DNA of 41,625 bases from DATDCV01 sp036524155. GTDB lineage: Bacteria > Verrucomicrobiota > Verrucomicrobiia > Limisphaerales > UBA8199. Positions within the stretch are counted from its first letter, which is position 1, and every line of letters begins with the position of its first letter. The stretch spans positions 1 through 41,625 of the forward strand of contig DATDCV010000397.1 in assembly GCA_036524155.1 (NCBI GenBank). The letters run 5' to 3'. The notes under the pieces were generated by a model. That model was given only the letters and a program-made list of their open reading frames with translations, was not told the origin of the DNA and searched no databases. The position numbers and the translations under genes were made by a program. Positions 33,261 to 41,625 of the stretch are shown here, one piece after another.

Positions 33261-34553
33261 TCACCTGCCGTCCGGTAAAGCTACGGCTGGCAGGTAAATG
33301 CTGAAGACGCTGCCCCGTCCGGGCTCGGTGCGCACATGAAGAGCACCCTTGGCTTCCTTGACCAGGCGCTGAACGATGTTCAAGCCCAGGCCGGTTCCAT
33401 GCCGCGGACCCTTCGTCGAAAAGAATGGCTGGAAAATCTTGGGCAGGATCTCGGGTGGGATGCCGGGGCCGGTGTCGCTAACGCGCAACACCAGCAGCGG
33501 ATGGCGGTTCTCAAAGTTCTCCACGTTCAGCAATCGATCTTGCGGGCCGTCTTTGAACGCACTCAGGTCCACCGCTGTGGTCAATTCCCGGGCTTCGATT
33601 TCGACCCAGTGCGGTTGCGGGCTACACTGAAAGGCATTCACCGCCAGATTCAACAACATCTGGATGACATCGGTTCCATTGATGGGAACCGCGACGTCCT
33701 GCCTGAGACACTGAATGGTCAACTGATGGTTCTGCCGGCTGGGATGCACCCGCAGGAGATGTTCGACATCTTTAAGCAGACCGTTGACGGGCACGCGCGG
33801 CGCCTCCTCCGAACGTCGCTGTAACAGGCTGAGGTATCGCCGCGAAATGTCGATGCAGTTGGTAACCTGCCGCGTGATAGTCTTGAGCCGGTCTTTGATG
33901 AATTCCAAATCCTGAACTTCCAGTTGGGTCGCCTTGTCGATCCTCTGGTTGAGCATTTGGACGAACCCGGAAATGACTGTCAGCGGCCCATTCAGGTCAT
34001 GGAGGATGCTGGCATAGATTTCACCGCGCGTGTTGGCCATCTGCTCTTCAATCTTCTGATTCTGCAGGTCGTTTACGAGCCGCTGCAGCGTTTCCGCGTC
34101 ACTGTGAATCTCTCCGTGCAGGCTTCGGCGCTGCATCGCCGTCGCTACTGCCGCCCGCATGGTGCCAATATCGAACGGTTTGTTGATGTAGTCGCTGGCC
34201 CGGAGCCGCAACGCCTGCCGCATCGTGTCGGTGGTCTCGAACGCGGTCATCATGATGACCTCCATCGACGGATCCAGATACTTCAGCCGCTCAAGGACTT
34301 CGATTCCCGACATCCCGGCCATCCGGATATCCAGCACGGCAACGTCGATCCGGTTCTCCTGTGCGAGCGCGATCGCCGCCGGTCCGTCACTCGCCATCAG
34401 GATCTCGTAATCCTCCTTGAAAATCACGCCCAAAGACTGTCGCGGACCATCCTCGTCATCGACGATCAAGAGCGTGCCCCGGCAGCGGAGTGCTTTCGCT
34501 GCTTCATCTACCGGCGACAGCGGACCTGGAACAGGTGGAGAAGACTTGCCCAT
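33261..34553 (-). CDS. Response regulator / histidine kinase hybrid (receiver first)
   Basis: The 430-residue cytoplasmic protein begins with a receiver domain: TLLIVDDEDGPRQSLGV, phosphoacceptor D75 in VAVLDIRMAG, the Thr of MMTAFE and the Lys of NKPFD. A coiled linker follows, then a kinase: H185 in ILHDLNGPLTVISGF, the N-box LLNLAVNAFQCS, the G1 box DTGPGIPP and the G2 box GTGLGLNIVQRL. No membrane segment or separate sensor is visible, so it may receive phosphate at D75 and relay it through H185. It could pair with the secretion-linked kinase at 18663, but that is only inference. The Walker-like AAA domain needed for sigma-54 activation is absent. Confidence 0.9.
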   Translation of the reverse strand: MGKSSPPVPGPLSPVDEAAKALRCRGTLLIVDDEDGPRQSLGVIFKEDYEILMASDGPAAIALAQENRIDVAVLDIRMAGMSGIEVLERLKYLDPSMEVIMMTAFETTDTMRQALRLRASDYINKPFDIGTMRAAVATAMQRRSLHGEIHSDAETLQRLVNDLQNQKIEEQMANTRGEIYASILHDLNGPLTVISGFVQMLNQRIDKATQLEVQDLEFIKDRLKTITRQVTNCIDISRRYLSLLQRRSEEAPRVPVNGLLKDVEHLLRVHPSRQNHQLTIQCLRQDVAVPINGTDVIQMLLNLAVNAFQCSPQPHWVEIEARELTTAVDLSAFKDGPQDRLLNVENFENRHPLLVLRVSDTGPGIPPEILPKIFQPFFSTKGPRHGTGLGLNIVQRLVKEAKGALHVRTEPGRGSVFSIYLPAVALPDGR

Positions 34554-34759
34554 GTTATCGCCCGAGCAGGCCCGTTCGCCAGAAAGTCATTCGGAGCGGC
34601 GCTGTCTGCACGCGCTCATCGTAACGGATCCGCCAGGCCCGACAAGCATAAACGACGTGATCCGCCAGAACCCTGCGGAATCAATCGAGAGAGGCCGGAT
34701 CGAAGCGGAGGGACCTCAGGCCACGAACGGCACTCTGCCCGCTCCGGTTTACTGCGGGA

Positions 34760-35272
34760 TCATTTCGCGAACAAAAACAGATAAACCAGCAGGCCCACAA
34801 TGACCAGGCCCAGGACCGAGCAGACCCAGATGGCGATCTTGTTGCCTTTATTGTCTTTCCTGGAAAAACCGGCGCTCTTGGTGTCAAAGCCAGGCGCACG
34901 CGCCCCGGTCTCAAGCTCAGTGAGGCTCACGCCTCGTTGCATGACGAGCGTCTGGTCCAGTTTTTTGGGCGGTCCGCCGGCCGGCGCTTCGGTCTCCAGG
35001 CGCATCTCGATCTGGCCCAACCGCAGGATCTGCCCGGGTTTCAGCGGTCCTTCAGTGATTTTTTGGCCGTTGACGTAAGTCCCGTTAGTAGAATTCAGGT
35101 CTTTGACGATGACCTCGTTGCCCCGCAGCAACACCTCGCAGTGGTGACTCGAAACGGAAGGCTCGGCGACCTGAAAAATATTGTCCTCCACCCGGCCGAT
35201 GGTCGTTTTGTCCGCCTTCAGCTCGTGCGTGCGTCCGGTCATCCCCGGACTCAGGAGAACAAGTTTGGCCAT
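34760..35272 (-). CDS. FHA-domain protein with C-terminal membrane anchor
   Basis: The 170-residue protein starts at the ATG at 35272. An FHA domain covers about residues 1-95: TTIGRVEDNIFQVAEPSVSSHH, with the G-R-x-x-x-N and S-x-x-H phosphothreonine-binding motif and NSTNGTYVNG near the end. A short linker leads to one C-terminal membrane helix (IAIWVCSVLGLVIVGLLVYL). FHA domains bind phosphothreonine peptides, so it would act in Ser/Thr kinase signalling or as an anchor for a phosphorylated partner. A promoter with good -35 and -10 boxes lies just upstream. The 206 bases between its end and the next gene at 34553 hold nothing I recognise. Confidence 0.9.
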   Translation of the reverse strand: MAKLVLLSPGMTGRTHELKADKTTIGRVEDNIFQVAEPSVSSHHCEVLLRGNEVIVKDLNSTNGTYVNGQKITEGPLKPGQILRLGQIEMRLETEAPAGGPPKKLDQTLVMQRGVSLTELETGARAPGFDTKSAGFSRKDNKGNKIAIWVCSVLGLVIVGLLVYLFLFAK

Positions 35273-35294
35273 AAAGATTCTTAAAGGTACGGCG

Positions 35295-35322
35295 ATTATC
35301 GCCACAGTCGAAGGCAAGTCAA
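35295..35322 (-). promoter_or_regulatory. Sigma-70-type promoter of the FHA gene
   Basis: On the minus strand TTGACT (35322-35317) is followed after 16 bases by GATAAT (35300-35295). Both boxes match the consensus at five of six positions. Transcription would start near 35288, about 16 bases before the start codon at 35272. It lies downstream of the carA stop, so the FHA gene has its own promoter in the gap. Confidence 0.6.
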
Positions 35323-35386
35323 ACCGAAATAACGGGACCACGACTAAAGCGGCGCTGAACCAAATCCGGAGCGCGCAACCGGTTCG

Positions 35387-36544
35387 TTACTGCTTCTCGA
35401 TCAGCCTTCTAAACTCTGCGAACAATGGGGTGGAATCGTGCGGCCCGGGGGACGCCTCAGGATGGTATTGCACACAGAAAATGGGTTTGCTCCGGTGCCG
35501 GAGACCCTCGACTGTCTGGTCGTTCAGGTTGATGCGGTTCACCACCACCTCGGCCGGCAGTGAGTCAGGGTCCACTGCGAAACCATGGTTCTGGGAGGTG
35601 ATCTCCACCCGACCTGATTCGAGGTCTTTGACGGGTTGGTTGGCGCCCCGATGACCAAACTTCAGCTTGAAAGTTTTGCCGCCAAACGCCTGGCCCAAAA
35701 TCTGGTGTCCCAGGCAGATCCCAAAAATCGGAATGCCAGTCCGCACCAACTCGCTCACACTCTCCACGGCGTAGTCGAGCGCCGACGGGTCACCCGGGCC
35801 ATTAGAAAGGAAAATGCCCGCCGGCTTATGTTTCAAGGCCTCGGACGCCGGTGCGGTGGCGGGCACCACGCGGACACGGAACCCGTGCTGCCGCAAGCGC
35901 CGGAGAATGTTGTATTTCATCCCATAGTCGTAGGCCAGGATGGGAATGTCGGCCGTCGGCAACGGCTCGCGAGCCGTCCGTGCGTCTCCGCCAACCGCCC
36001 CCTGCAAGAGTCGGAAATTGGCGCTTTGTTCGTCTTTTTCATCCCACAGGAACGCTTCGTGGTGGGTCACCTCCTTGACGTAATCAACCCCGATGAGGCC
36101 GGGCCAGGCGCGCGCCTGCTGCAAGGCTTCGTCATCCGATACCCCCTCGGTGGAGATAAACCCGTTCAATGCGCCACGGACCCGCAGCTTTTTTGTCAGG
36201 GCCCGGGTGTCGATGCCCTGGATGCCTGGGAGGTTGTTTCGTTCCAGGTACTCCGCCAGTGAAAACTCCGCCCGCCAGTTGCTGACCACAGGAGACAACT
36301 CGCGCACGACGAAGCCGCCGACGTGGGGCCGCCACGACTCGACGTCGAAGTGATTCACGCCGTAGTTGCCAATCAGCGGGTAGGTCATAGTGACGATCTG
36401 GCCTTTGTAGGAAGGGTCGGTGAGGATCTCCTGATAGCCGGTCATCGAGGTATTGAAACACACCTCGCCGCAACTTGAGGCGCGCGCGCCGAAACCTTCA
36501 CCGTGGTACAGACTTCCGTCCTCCAGAGCCAGAATCGCCTTCAT
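35387..36544 (-). CDS. carA: Carbamoyl phosphate synthase small (glutaminase) subunit
   Basis: The 385-residue protein starts at the ATG at 36544 (MKAILALEDGSLYHGEGFGA), and the CarA N-terminal domain is followed by a class I glutamine amidotransferase domain. Key motifs are FLSNGPGDPSALDYAV, the catalytic cysteine in GICLGHQILGQAFG, and the HPEASPGPHD motif with the catalytic His and Glu. It supplies ammonia from glutamine to CarB for carbamoyl phosphate, the precursor of pyrimidines and arginine. It lies 26 bases downstream of the thioredoxin gene and in the same direction as pyrC. carB is not in the window. Confidence 0.97.
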   Translation of the reverse strand: MKAILALEDGSLYHGEGFGARASSCGEVCFNTSMTGYQEILTDPSYKGQIVTMTYPLIGNYGVNHFDVESWRPHVGGFVVRELSPVVSNWRAEFSLAEYLERNNLPGIQGIDTRALTKKLRVRGALNGFISTEGVSDDEALQQARAWPGLIGVDYVKEVTHHEAFLWDEKDEQSANFRLLQGAVGGDARTAREPLPTADIPILAYDYGMKYNILRRLRQHGFRVRVVPATAPASEALKHKPAGIFLSNGPGDPSALDYAVESVSELVRTGIPIFGICLGHQILGQAFGGKTFKLKFGHRGANQPVKDLESGRVEITSQNHGFAVDPDSLPAEVVVNRINLNDQTVEGLRHRSKPIFCVQYHPEASPGPHDSTPLFAEFRRLIEKQ

Positions 36545-36570
36545 GTCAAACTGCAGGAATCCGGACGATA

Positions 36571-37011
36571 TCAACTCTTGGACCGCAGCTTTTCGAGTTG
36601 CGCAATAAACCTCTTTGGACCGCCCGGCTGGTACCCCAGCTCACCCACTTTCGTGCCATCTTTATTCAGCACGATTACCGTCGGGTACCCTTCTATTTTG
36701 TACTTCTTCTCCAACTGCTGGTTGGCCCGCTTCAGTTCCGCAGACTGTTGCTTTTTCCTGGGGAAATCGACCAGCATCGGCACCAGGTTCTTCTCGGCGT
36801 ATTTGACGAACTCGGGCGTGGAGAACACTTCTTTGTCCAGTTTGATGCACCAGGGACACCAGTCCGAACCGGTGAAATCCATCATCACCAACTTATTCTC
36901 GGCCTTGGCTTTCGCCTCTGCCTTGGCGAGATCAGTCAGCCACGGCAAATCCGCCGCGCCCGCTTGACACAAGGCCAAAACCGCAAACAAAGTAACTACC
37001 ATCTTCCTCAT
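36571..37011 (-). CDS. Exported thioredoxin-family protein between pyrC and carA
   Basis: The 146-residue protein starts at the ATG at 37011 with a signal peptide (MRKMVVTLFAVLALCQAGAA). A thioredoxin-like fold follows, with SDWCPWCIKLDKEVFSTPEF holding C52-P-W-C55 and the cis-proline region EGYPTVIVLNKDG. CPWC and the surrounding sequence resemble the thioredoxin_7/DUF255-type and DsbD-like reductant families. It would work in the periplasm on disulfides. The neighbours are 28 and 26 bases away on the same strand and both are pyrimidine genes, a grouping with no obvious functional reason. Confidence 0.9.
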   Translation of the reverse strand: MRKMVVTLFAVLALCQAGAADLPWLTDLAKAEAKAKAENKLVMMDFTGSDWCPWCIKLDKEVFSTPEFVKYAEKNLVPMLVDFPRKKQQSAELKRANQQLEKKYKIEGYPTVIVLNKDGTKVGELGYQPGGPKRFIAQLEKLRSKS

Positions 37012-37039
37012 AATCACAATTCTACAATCATTCACCCGG

Positions 37040-38428
37040 TTATGTTCTGACCAGTTCGGCTTGGTCCACCCAGACCTTCCTGCCACCCACGATAGTCGCA
37101 ATCGCCTTCCCTTTCAAAGGCCAACCGTAGAACGGGCTGTTCAAAGACTTGCTTGCGGAGGCGCTCTTGTCAAATTGCCATTCTCGGTCGAGGTCGATCA
37201 CGGTCACGTCGGCATCGGCGCCGACTGCCAACGTGCCTTTCGACAACCGCAGCAACCGCGCCGGATTCACCGTGAATTTCGCAACCAACTCGGCCAGGGC
37301 AAGACGCCCGCTATGGTAGAGTTGCATCAACGCCAGCGCCAGTTCTGTCTCGAGGCCCGTAATCCCGAACGGCGCATAGTCAAACTCGACCTCCTTCTCA
37401 TAGTTGCAGTGCGGCGCGTGGTCGCTGCACAGGATTTCGATCGTCCCGTCGGCCAGCCCCTCGATGACAGCCTCTCGGTCGCGGGCCGACCGCACCGGGG
37501 GATTTATCTTCAGATTCGTATCGTAAGCGGGCCAGGCAGGTGGGTTCGGAAGACCGCTCCCGGCCCCGAAAACGCCACGGCCATCGGTGGCCCAGAACTT
37601 GTCGCTGCCGGCGATCGCGGCATCGGTTAGAGTGAAATGATGCGGGCAGGCTTCGCCAGACACTGGCAGGCCGCGCTGCTTCGCCTCGCGCAATAGTCGC
37701 ACGCTGCCGGCGGCGCTGAGGTGCTGGCAATGGACATGAGCCCCTGTGATCTCCGCCAACAGGATGTTCCGCGCAACCATCATTTCCTCGCCAGCAGCGT
37801 GCCACCCGCGCAAACCCAGGGCCGTGCTCCAGTAACCTTCGTGCATCACGCCATCCGTCACGAGCGAGTAGTCCTGGCAATGGTCCAAAACCGGCAGGCC
37901 GAACATCCCCGCGTATTCCAACGCTCGGCGCATCAACTCGTTGTTTTGGATGCAGTGGCCGTCATCAGTAATCGCCACCACTCCTGCCTTTTTGAGCGAA
38001 CCAATCGGCGCAAGTTCTTCCCCCGCGATGTTCCTCGTAATCGCCCCGGCCACAAACACGTTCACTTGGCCCTGGTCGGCCGCCAACTCATGGATCAGCG
38101 CGACGTTCCCGGGATTGTCGATCGCCGGCGAGGTGTTCGGCATGCACACCACTGACGTGAACCCTCCCTGGGCCGCCGCCGCCGTGCCGGTCGCGATCGT
38201 TTCTTTCGCCCCCTGGCCCGGCTCGCGCAGATGAACGTGGATGTCGATCAAGCCCGGGCAAACGATCGCCCCCCCAACTTCCATCCGTTCGGCATCCGCA
38301 GGCGCTTGGGTTGTGGCTTCGGGGCCAACGGCCGCGATCTTGCCATCCCGAATCAGGAGGTCCGCAATGCGATCTAGTTGGTTGGCGGGGTCGATCACCC
38401 GTCCGCCGTTCAGGAGCAGCGAGTTCAT
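37040..38428 (-). CDS. pyrC: Dihydroorotase with a short insertion
   Basis: The 462-residue enzyme starts at the ATG at 38428; the frame upstream is not protein-like. The metal-binding motif DIHVHLREPGQGAKETIATG, the conserved MPNTSPAIDNP, the metal histidine region GEACPHHFTLTD, the NLKINPPVRS motif and the catalytic Asp motif CSDHAPH are all present. It converts carbamoyl aspartate to dihydroorotate in pyrimidine synthesis. Between FTLTD and NLKINPP there are about 27 extra residues (FWATDGRGVFGAGSGLPNPP) compared with the usual direct link, giving 462 residues instead of 425-430. It heads the pyrC-thioredoxin-carA group. Confidence 0.95.
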   Translation of the reverse strand: MNSLLLNGGRVIDPANQLDRIADLLIRDGKIAAVGPEATTQAPADAERMEVGGAIVCPGLIDIHVHLREPGQGAKETIATGTAAAAQGGFTSVVCMPNTSPAIDNPGNVALIHELAADQGQVNVFVAGAITRNIAGEELAPIGSLKKAGVVAITDDGHCIQNNELMRRALEYAGMFGLPVLDHCQDYSLVTDGVMHEGYWSTALGLRGWHAAGEEMMVARNILLAEITGAHVHCQHLSAAGSVRLLREAKQRGLPVSGEACPHHFTLTDAAIAGSDKFWATDGRGVFGAGSGLPNPPAWPAYDTNLKINPPVRSARDREAVIEGLADGTIEILCSDHAPHCNYEKEVEFDYAPFGITGLETELALALMQLYHSGRLALAELVAKFTVNPARLLRLSKGTLAVGADADVTVIDLDREWQFDKSASASKSLNSPFYGWPLKGKAIATIVGGRKVWVDQAELVRT

Positions 38429-38586
38429 GCGCGCCGAGCATACACGGCAAGCCCCAGACGGCAAGCTCACACCTGAACCGAGAGCGCACGAGGCGGCTGC
38501 CAGCCGGCGCTCGCTGCCAGACTGAGTTATCGGGCGGCGCTCTTTCCTATTGCTTGACGTCCCTGGCCTTGCGACTCTTCGGAGCG

Positions 38587-41500
38587 ATGCTGGGTTCGAA
38601 TAACACTGAACCAACAGGCAGGAATGCTCGCGGCCTGGCACTTGCTGATCTCTGCATCAGCCGGCCGGTGTTCGCGACGATGGTTAACTTGCTGCTGGTG
38701 GTGCTGGGCTGGTTTTCGTTCCGCAGCATCGGGGTAGATCAATTCCCGAACGTTGACCTGCCCATCGTCACCGTCGCCACAACCCTGCGCGGGGCCTCGC
38801 CCGAGGAAATGGAGACCAGCGTCACCAAGCCGCTGGAGGAGATCATCAACACCGTGCAGGGAATCGATGAGCTGAGCAGCACCTCACTCGAAGGGATCTC
38901 CTTCATCACGGTGCAATTTCTCCTGGAGCGGAACCGTGACGTCGCCGCCCAGGACGTCCGGGACAAGGTCAACACCATCCTCGCTCGCCTGCCGGAGGGG
39001 ACCGACCCTCCAATTATTGATAAATTCGACATTGACGCGGCGCCGGTGATCTCGATCAGCGTCAGCGCGCCCCGCGACCTCAAAGAAATCACCTACATCG
39101 CCGACAAACAGCTTAAACAGAACCTCGAAACGGTGCAGGACGTGGGGGCGGTTAACATCGTCGGCGGACGGCGCCGGGCGGTGCAGATCGCGGTTGACCT
39201 GGGCCGGTTGCGCGCCCACAACCTCACGATTGACGACGTCAGCAGCGCCCTCGAGGAGCAAAACCTCGAAGTCCCGGGCGGCCGGGTGGACCAGGGCACC
39301 CGTGAACTCGTCGTCCGCACCCTCGGCCGCATGCGGGACGTCAAGGATTTCAACAACCTCATTGTGGCCAACTTCCAGGGCCAGCCGATTTACCTGAAGG
39401 ACATCGCGACGGTAGCCGATTCGGTCGAGGAACCACGCTCGCTGTCGCGGCTGAACGGCAACAACTCCGTCACGCTGGTCATCCGCAAACAGTCCGGCAG
39501 CAACACCGTCAAGCTCATCGGCGCCGTCAAACAGCGGCTCGAGGAACTCAAAACCATCCTGCCGCCCGATTTCAAGCTCACGGTCATTCGCGACCAGTCC
39601 ATCTTCATCAACCGTTCGCTCGACGAGCTCAGCTTGCACCTCATGCTCGGCGCGGTGCTGGTGGCGTTGACTGTCTTCTTCTTCCTTCACGACTGGCGCG
39701 GCACTGTTATCGCCTCAGTCGCCATCCCGGCCTCGCTCATCGCGACGTTTACCCTGATGCGCGCGATGGGTTACACGCTGAATAACTTCACCATGCTCGG
39801 CATGGTCTTCGCCGTCGGCATCGTCATCGACGATGCGATCGTCATCCTCGAGAATATCCACCGCACCATGGAGGAGAAGGGGTGGTCGGGTCCGCAGGCC
39901 GCCAGTTACGCTACGCGCGAGATCGCCCTGGCCGTGCTGGCCACCACGCTGTCGCTGGTGGTTATCTTCCTGCCGCTCGCCTTCATGCAGGGCCGCATCG
40001 GGCGGTTCTTCTCCAGCTACGGCGTCACGGTCGCCTGTGCGATCATGGTGTCGCTGTTCATCTCGTTCACTCTGACCCCGATGCTGGCTTCGCGGTTTCT
40101 GCGCCACACCGACAACGAGCGGCTGCGTGAAAAGAAGGCCCATGGCGGCCCGATCATGCGCGCGATCGGCGGTGCTTACATCGGCATCCTCCGGTGGTGC
40201 CTTCACCACCGCTGGGTCGTCGTCTTGAGTGTCCTCGGGTGTATGGCCTCTTTGTTCGTCCTGGTGAAAGTCACGGCGTTTAACTTCATGCCCCAGGATG
40301 ATGCCAGCGAATTTGAAATTGCATTCCAGGCGCCGGAGGGTTCCACGCTGCAACGCACGTCCGATATCGCGACGCAAATCGAGCAACGGGTCAGAGCGAT
40401 CCGCGTCGACGGCCAGCCAGCCGTCACCGATACGCTGATTACCATCGGCGAAACCTCCGGCCGGGTTGGCAAGGGAGAGGGCGACGTTACCAAAGGCAGC
40501 GTTTACTGCCGGTTGCCGGAGCTCGGAGGCCGGTTCTCGATGCTCCTCGGCCGTTCCCGCCGCTGGTCGCAATTCGAGGCGATGGGCCAGGCGCGGCGCA
40601 TTCTCGCGGATTTTCCCGACCTGCGCGCCGGCGTGCAGTCGGTTTTCGGCATGAGCGGCGGCGGTCGTAACTCCGACATCCAACTTAACCTGGTGGGACC
40701 TGACCTCGAGAAGCTCAGCCTCTACTCCAGCCAGGTCATCGAGAAGCTTCGCGGCAAGAAAGGGTTCGTGGACCTCGACACGACGCTTTCCAACCGCAAA
40801 CCCGAGCTGCAAGCCCATATCGATCGCGCCAAAGCGAGCCAGTTCGGCCTCCGCGTCACACATATCGCTTCCGCGCTCCGCACCCTCGTCGGTGGCGACA
40901 TCGTCGGCACCTACAAGGAAGGCGACGACCAATACGATGTTTGGCTCCGCGCCAACCCCGAAAGCCGCAACACCGAGGAAGCCCTCGATCAGATCATGCT
41001 GCGGATTGGCGGCGGACGCGCCGGCCTGGCGGCCGCCTCGGAATCCTCCCTGGTGCAACTCGTTAACCTGCTCTCCTTCGAAGAGTCGCGCGGGCCGAAC
41101 CAGATCGACCGTTATCAACGCCAGCGCAAGGTGACCGTCATCGGCAACCTGGTCGACTATCCCTTGAGCCTGGCGATGGATGATGTCCGTCAGGCCGTCG
41201 CCGAACTGAACCTGCCGGCCGACTATCGCGTGATCTTCACCGGCCGAGCTAAAACGCTCCAGGAAACGTTCCAGAACTTCTTTCTCGCCTTCGGGATGGC
41301 GATGGTCTTCATGTACATGATCCTCGCCGCCCAATTCGAACACTTCGTTCATCCGGTGTCGATCATGTTGGCGGTGCCGCTCTCGCTGCCGTTTGCCTTG
41401 CTCAGCATGTTGCTTTTGGGCGAGCCGCTGAACATCTATGCGATCTTCGGCCTCTTTATGCTGTTCGGCATCGTCAAGAAGAACGGAATTCTGCAAATCG

Positions 41501-41625
41501 ACTACACCAACACGTTGCGCGCCCGTGGGCTCGACCGCGAAAGCGCGCTTCTCCAGGCTAACCGGGTGCGGCTGCGCCCGATCCTCATGACCACGATGAT
41601 GCTGGTCGCTTCGATGGTCCCGATC
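38587..41625 (+). CDS. RND (HAE1-type) efflux permease, C-terminus beyond the window
   Basis: The open frame from the ATG at 38587 runs 1013 codons to the edge without a stop; usual length is 1020-1080, so only the very end is missing. The N-terminus LADLCISRPVFATMVNLLLV is the first membrane helix region of AcrB-type pumps. FPNVDLPIVTVATTLRGASP and MLGMVFAVGIVIDDAIVILE are hallmark sequences. D415 and D416 correspond to the proton-relay aspartates. The second repeat has AKTLQETFQNFFLAFGMAMV and FGIVKKNGILQIDY. It would export drugs or other compounds using the proton gradient. No membrane-fusion partner lies upstream, where pyrC is divergent; it may lie downstream. Confidence 0.95.
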   Translation, partial: MLGSNNTEPTGRNARGLALADLCISRPVFATMVNLLLVVLGWFSFRSIGVDQFPNVDLPIVTVATTLRGASPEEMETSVTKPLEEIINTVQGIDELSSTSLEGISFITVQFLLERNRDVAAQDVRDKVNTILARLPEGTDPPIIDKFDIDAAPVISISVSAPRDLKEITYIADKQLKQNLETVQDVGAVNIVGGRRRAVQIAVDLGRLRAHNLTIDDVSSALEEQNLEVPGGRVDQGTRELVVRTLGRMRDVKDFNNLIVANFQGQPIYLKDIATVADSVEEPRSLSRLNGNNSVTLVIRKQSGSNTVKLIGAVKQRLEELKTILPPDFKLTVIRDQSIFINRSLDELSLHLMLGAVLVALTVFFFLHDWRGTVIASVAIPASLIATFTLMRAMGYTLNNFTMLGMVFAVGIVIDDAIVILENIHRTMEEKGWSGPQAASYATREIALAVLATTLSLVVIFLPLAFMQGRIGRFFSSYGVTVACAIMVSLFISFTLTPMLASRFLRHTDNERLREKKAHGGPIMRAIGGAYIGILRWCLHHRWVVVLSVLGCMASLFVLVKVTAFNFMPQDDASEFEIAFQAPEGSTLQRTSDIATQIEQRVRAIRVDGQPAVTDTLITIGETSGRVGKGEGDVTKGSVYCRLPELGGRFSMLLGRSRRWSQFEAMGQARRILADFPDLRAGVQSVFGMSGGGRNSDIQLNLVGPDLEKLSLYSSQVIEKLRGKKGFVDLDTTLSNRKPELQAHIDRAKASQFGLRVTHIASALRTLVGGDIVGTYKEGDDQYDVWLRANPESRNTEEALDQIMLRIGGGRAGLAAASESSLVQLVNLLSFEESRGPNQIDRYQRQRKVTVIGNLVDYPLSLAMDDVRQAVAELNLPADYRVIFTGRAKTLQETFQNFFLAFGMAMVFMYMILAAQFEHFVHPVSIMLAVPLSLPFALLSMLLLGEPLNIYAIFGLFMLFGIVKKNGILQIDYTNTLRARGLDRESALLQANRVRLRPILMTTMMLVASMVPI

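Noticed and set aside
38350..38428. Promoter-like TTGCCG / TATGCT pair just before pyrC with a leader of almost zero length
   Set aside because: Both boxes are weak, so a leaderless pyrC transcript cannot be claimed from sequence alone.
39715..41496. 593-codon minus-strand open frame opposite the RND permease
   Set aside because: The plus strand encodes unmistakable RND permease motifs; the minus-strand product is His/Asp/Glu/Arg-rich with no motif.
1..41625. tRNA, rRNA, CRISPR array, riboswitch, phage or insertion sequence
   Set aside because: I read the gaps between genes on both strands and found no candidate that I could support.

Overview
The window is a high-GC chromosomal stretch with no rRNA, tRNA, CRISPR or transposase genes that I can see. 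It most resembles a member of the Verrucomicrobiota (PVC group). The reasons are two TAT-exported Gfo/Idh/MocA oxidoreductases, a DUF4912 protein next to a GH57 enzyme, a giant exported beta-helix/NHL protein with Asp-rich calcium-type linkers, a GH127-like remnant, hairpin intergenic repeats, and sparse Shine-Dalgarno sites. The placement is inferred from gene content, not from a phylogenetic marker.

Layout. 1-1101 (minus): the start of a PduO-type cobalamin adenosyltransferase cut by the window edge, then an exported N-acetylmuramoyl-L-alanine amidase. 1273-5333 (plus): Gfo/Idh/MocA oxidoreductase, XPF/ERCC4-type nuclease, beta-propeller/di-haem cytochrome. 5355-6094 (minus): a shrunken, frameshifted GH127-like pseudogene. 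6206-9032 (minus): GntR regulator, ABC ATPase and double-length permease, with a readable promoter and a three-half-site operator. 9062-9153: a large hairpin repeat. 9299-13596 (minus): FMN reductase-like protein and a 1174-residue exported protein. 13790-18539 (plus): DUF4912 protein, GH57 glucan branching-type enzyme, second Gfo/Idh/MocA oxidoreductase. 18558-18653: a second hairpin repeat between convergent genes.

The core (18663-33032, minus) is one nearly gap-free type II secretion locus. Transcription order: small exported protein, gspE, gspF, gspG, gspH, gspI, gspJ, gspK, gspL (PilM/PilN-like), gspM, gspC-like, two secretin genes, histidine kinase. The secretin is split inside its N3 domain into two genes. 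Each has its own signal peptide and its own ribosome binding site. The GspJ leader contains a TCGG-rich short-period repeat, and GspK carries an Asp/Asn-rich calcium-type loop. A one-mismatch sigma-54-type element lies upstream of the first gene.

33261-38428 (minus): receiver/histidine-kinase hybrid, FHA membrane protein with its own sigma-70-type promoter, and a tight pyrC - thioredoxin - carA cluster for pyrimidine synthesis. 38587-41625 (plus): an RND efflux permease running off the right edge.

Best candidates for something new are the split secretin, the repeat-bearing GspJ leader, and the sigma-54-type site with the small exported protein that leads the secretion operon.
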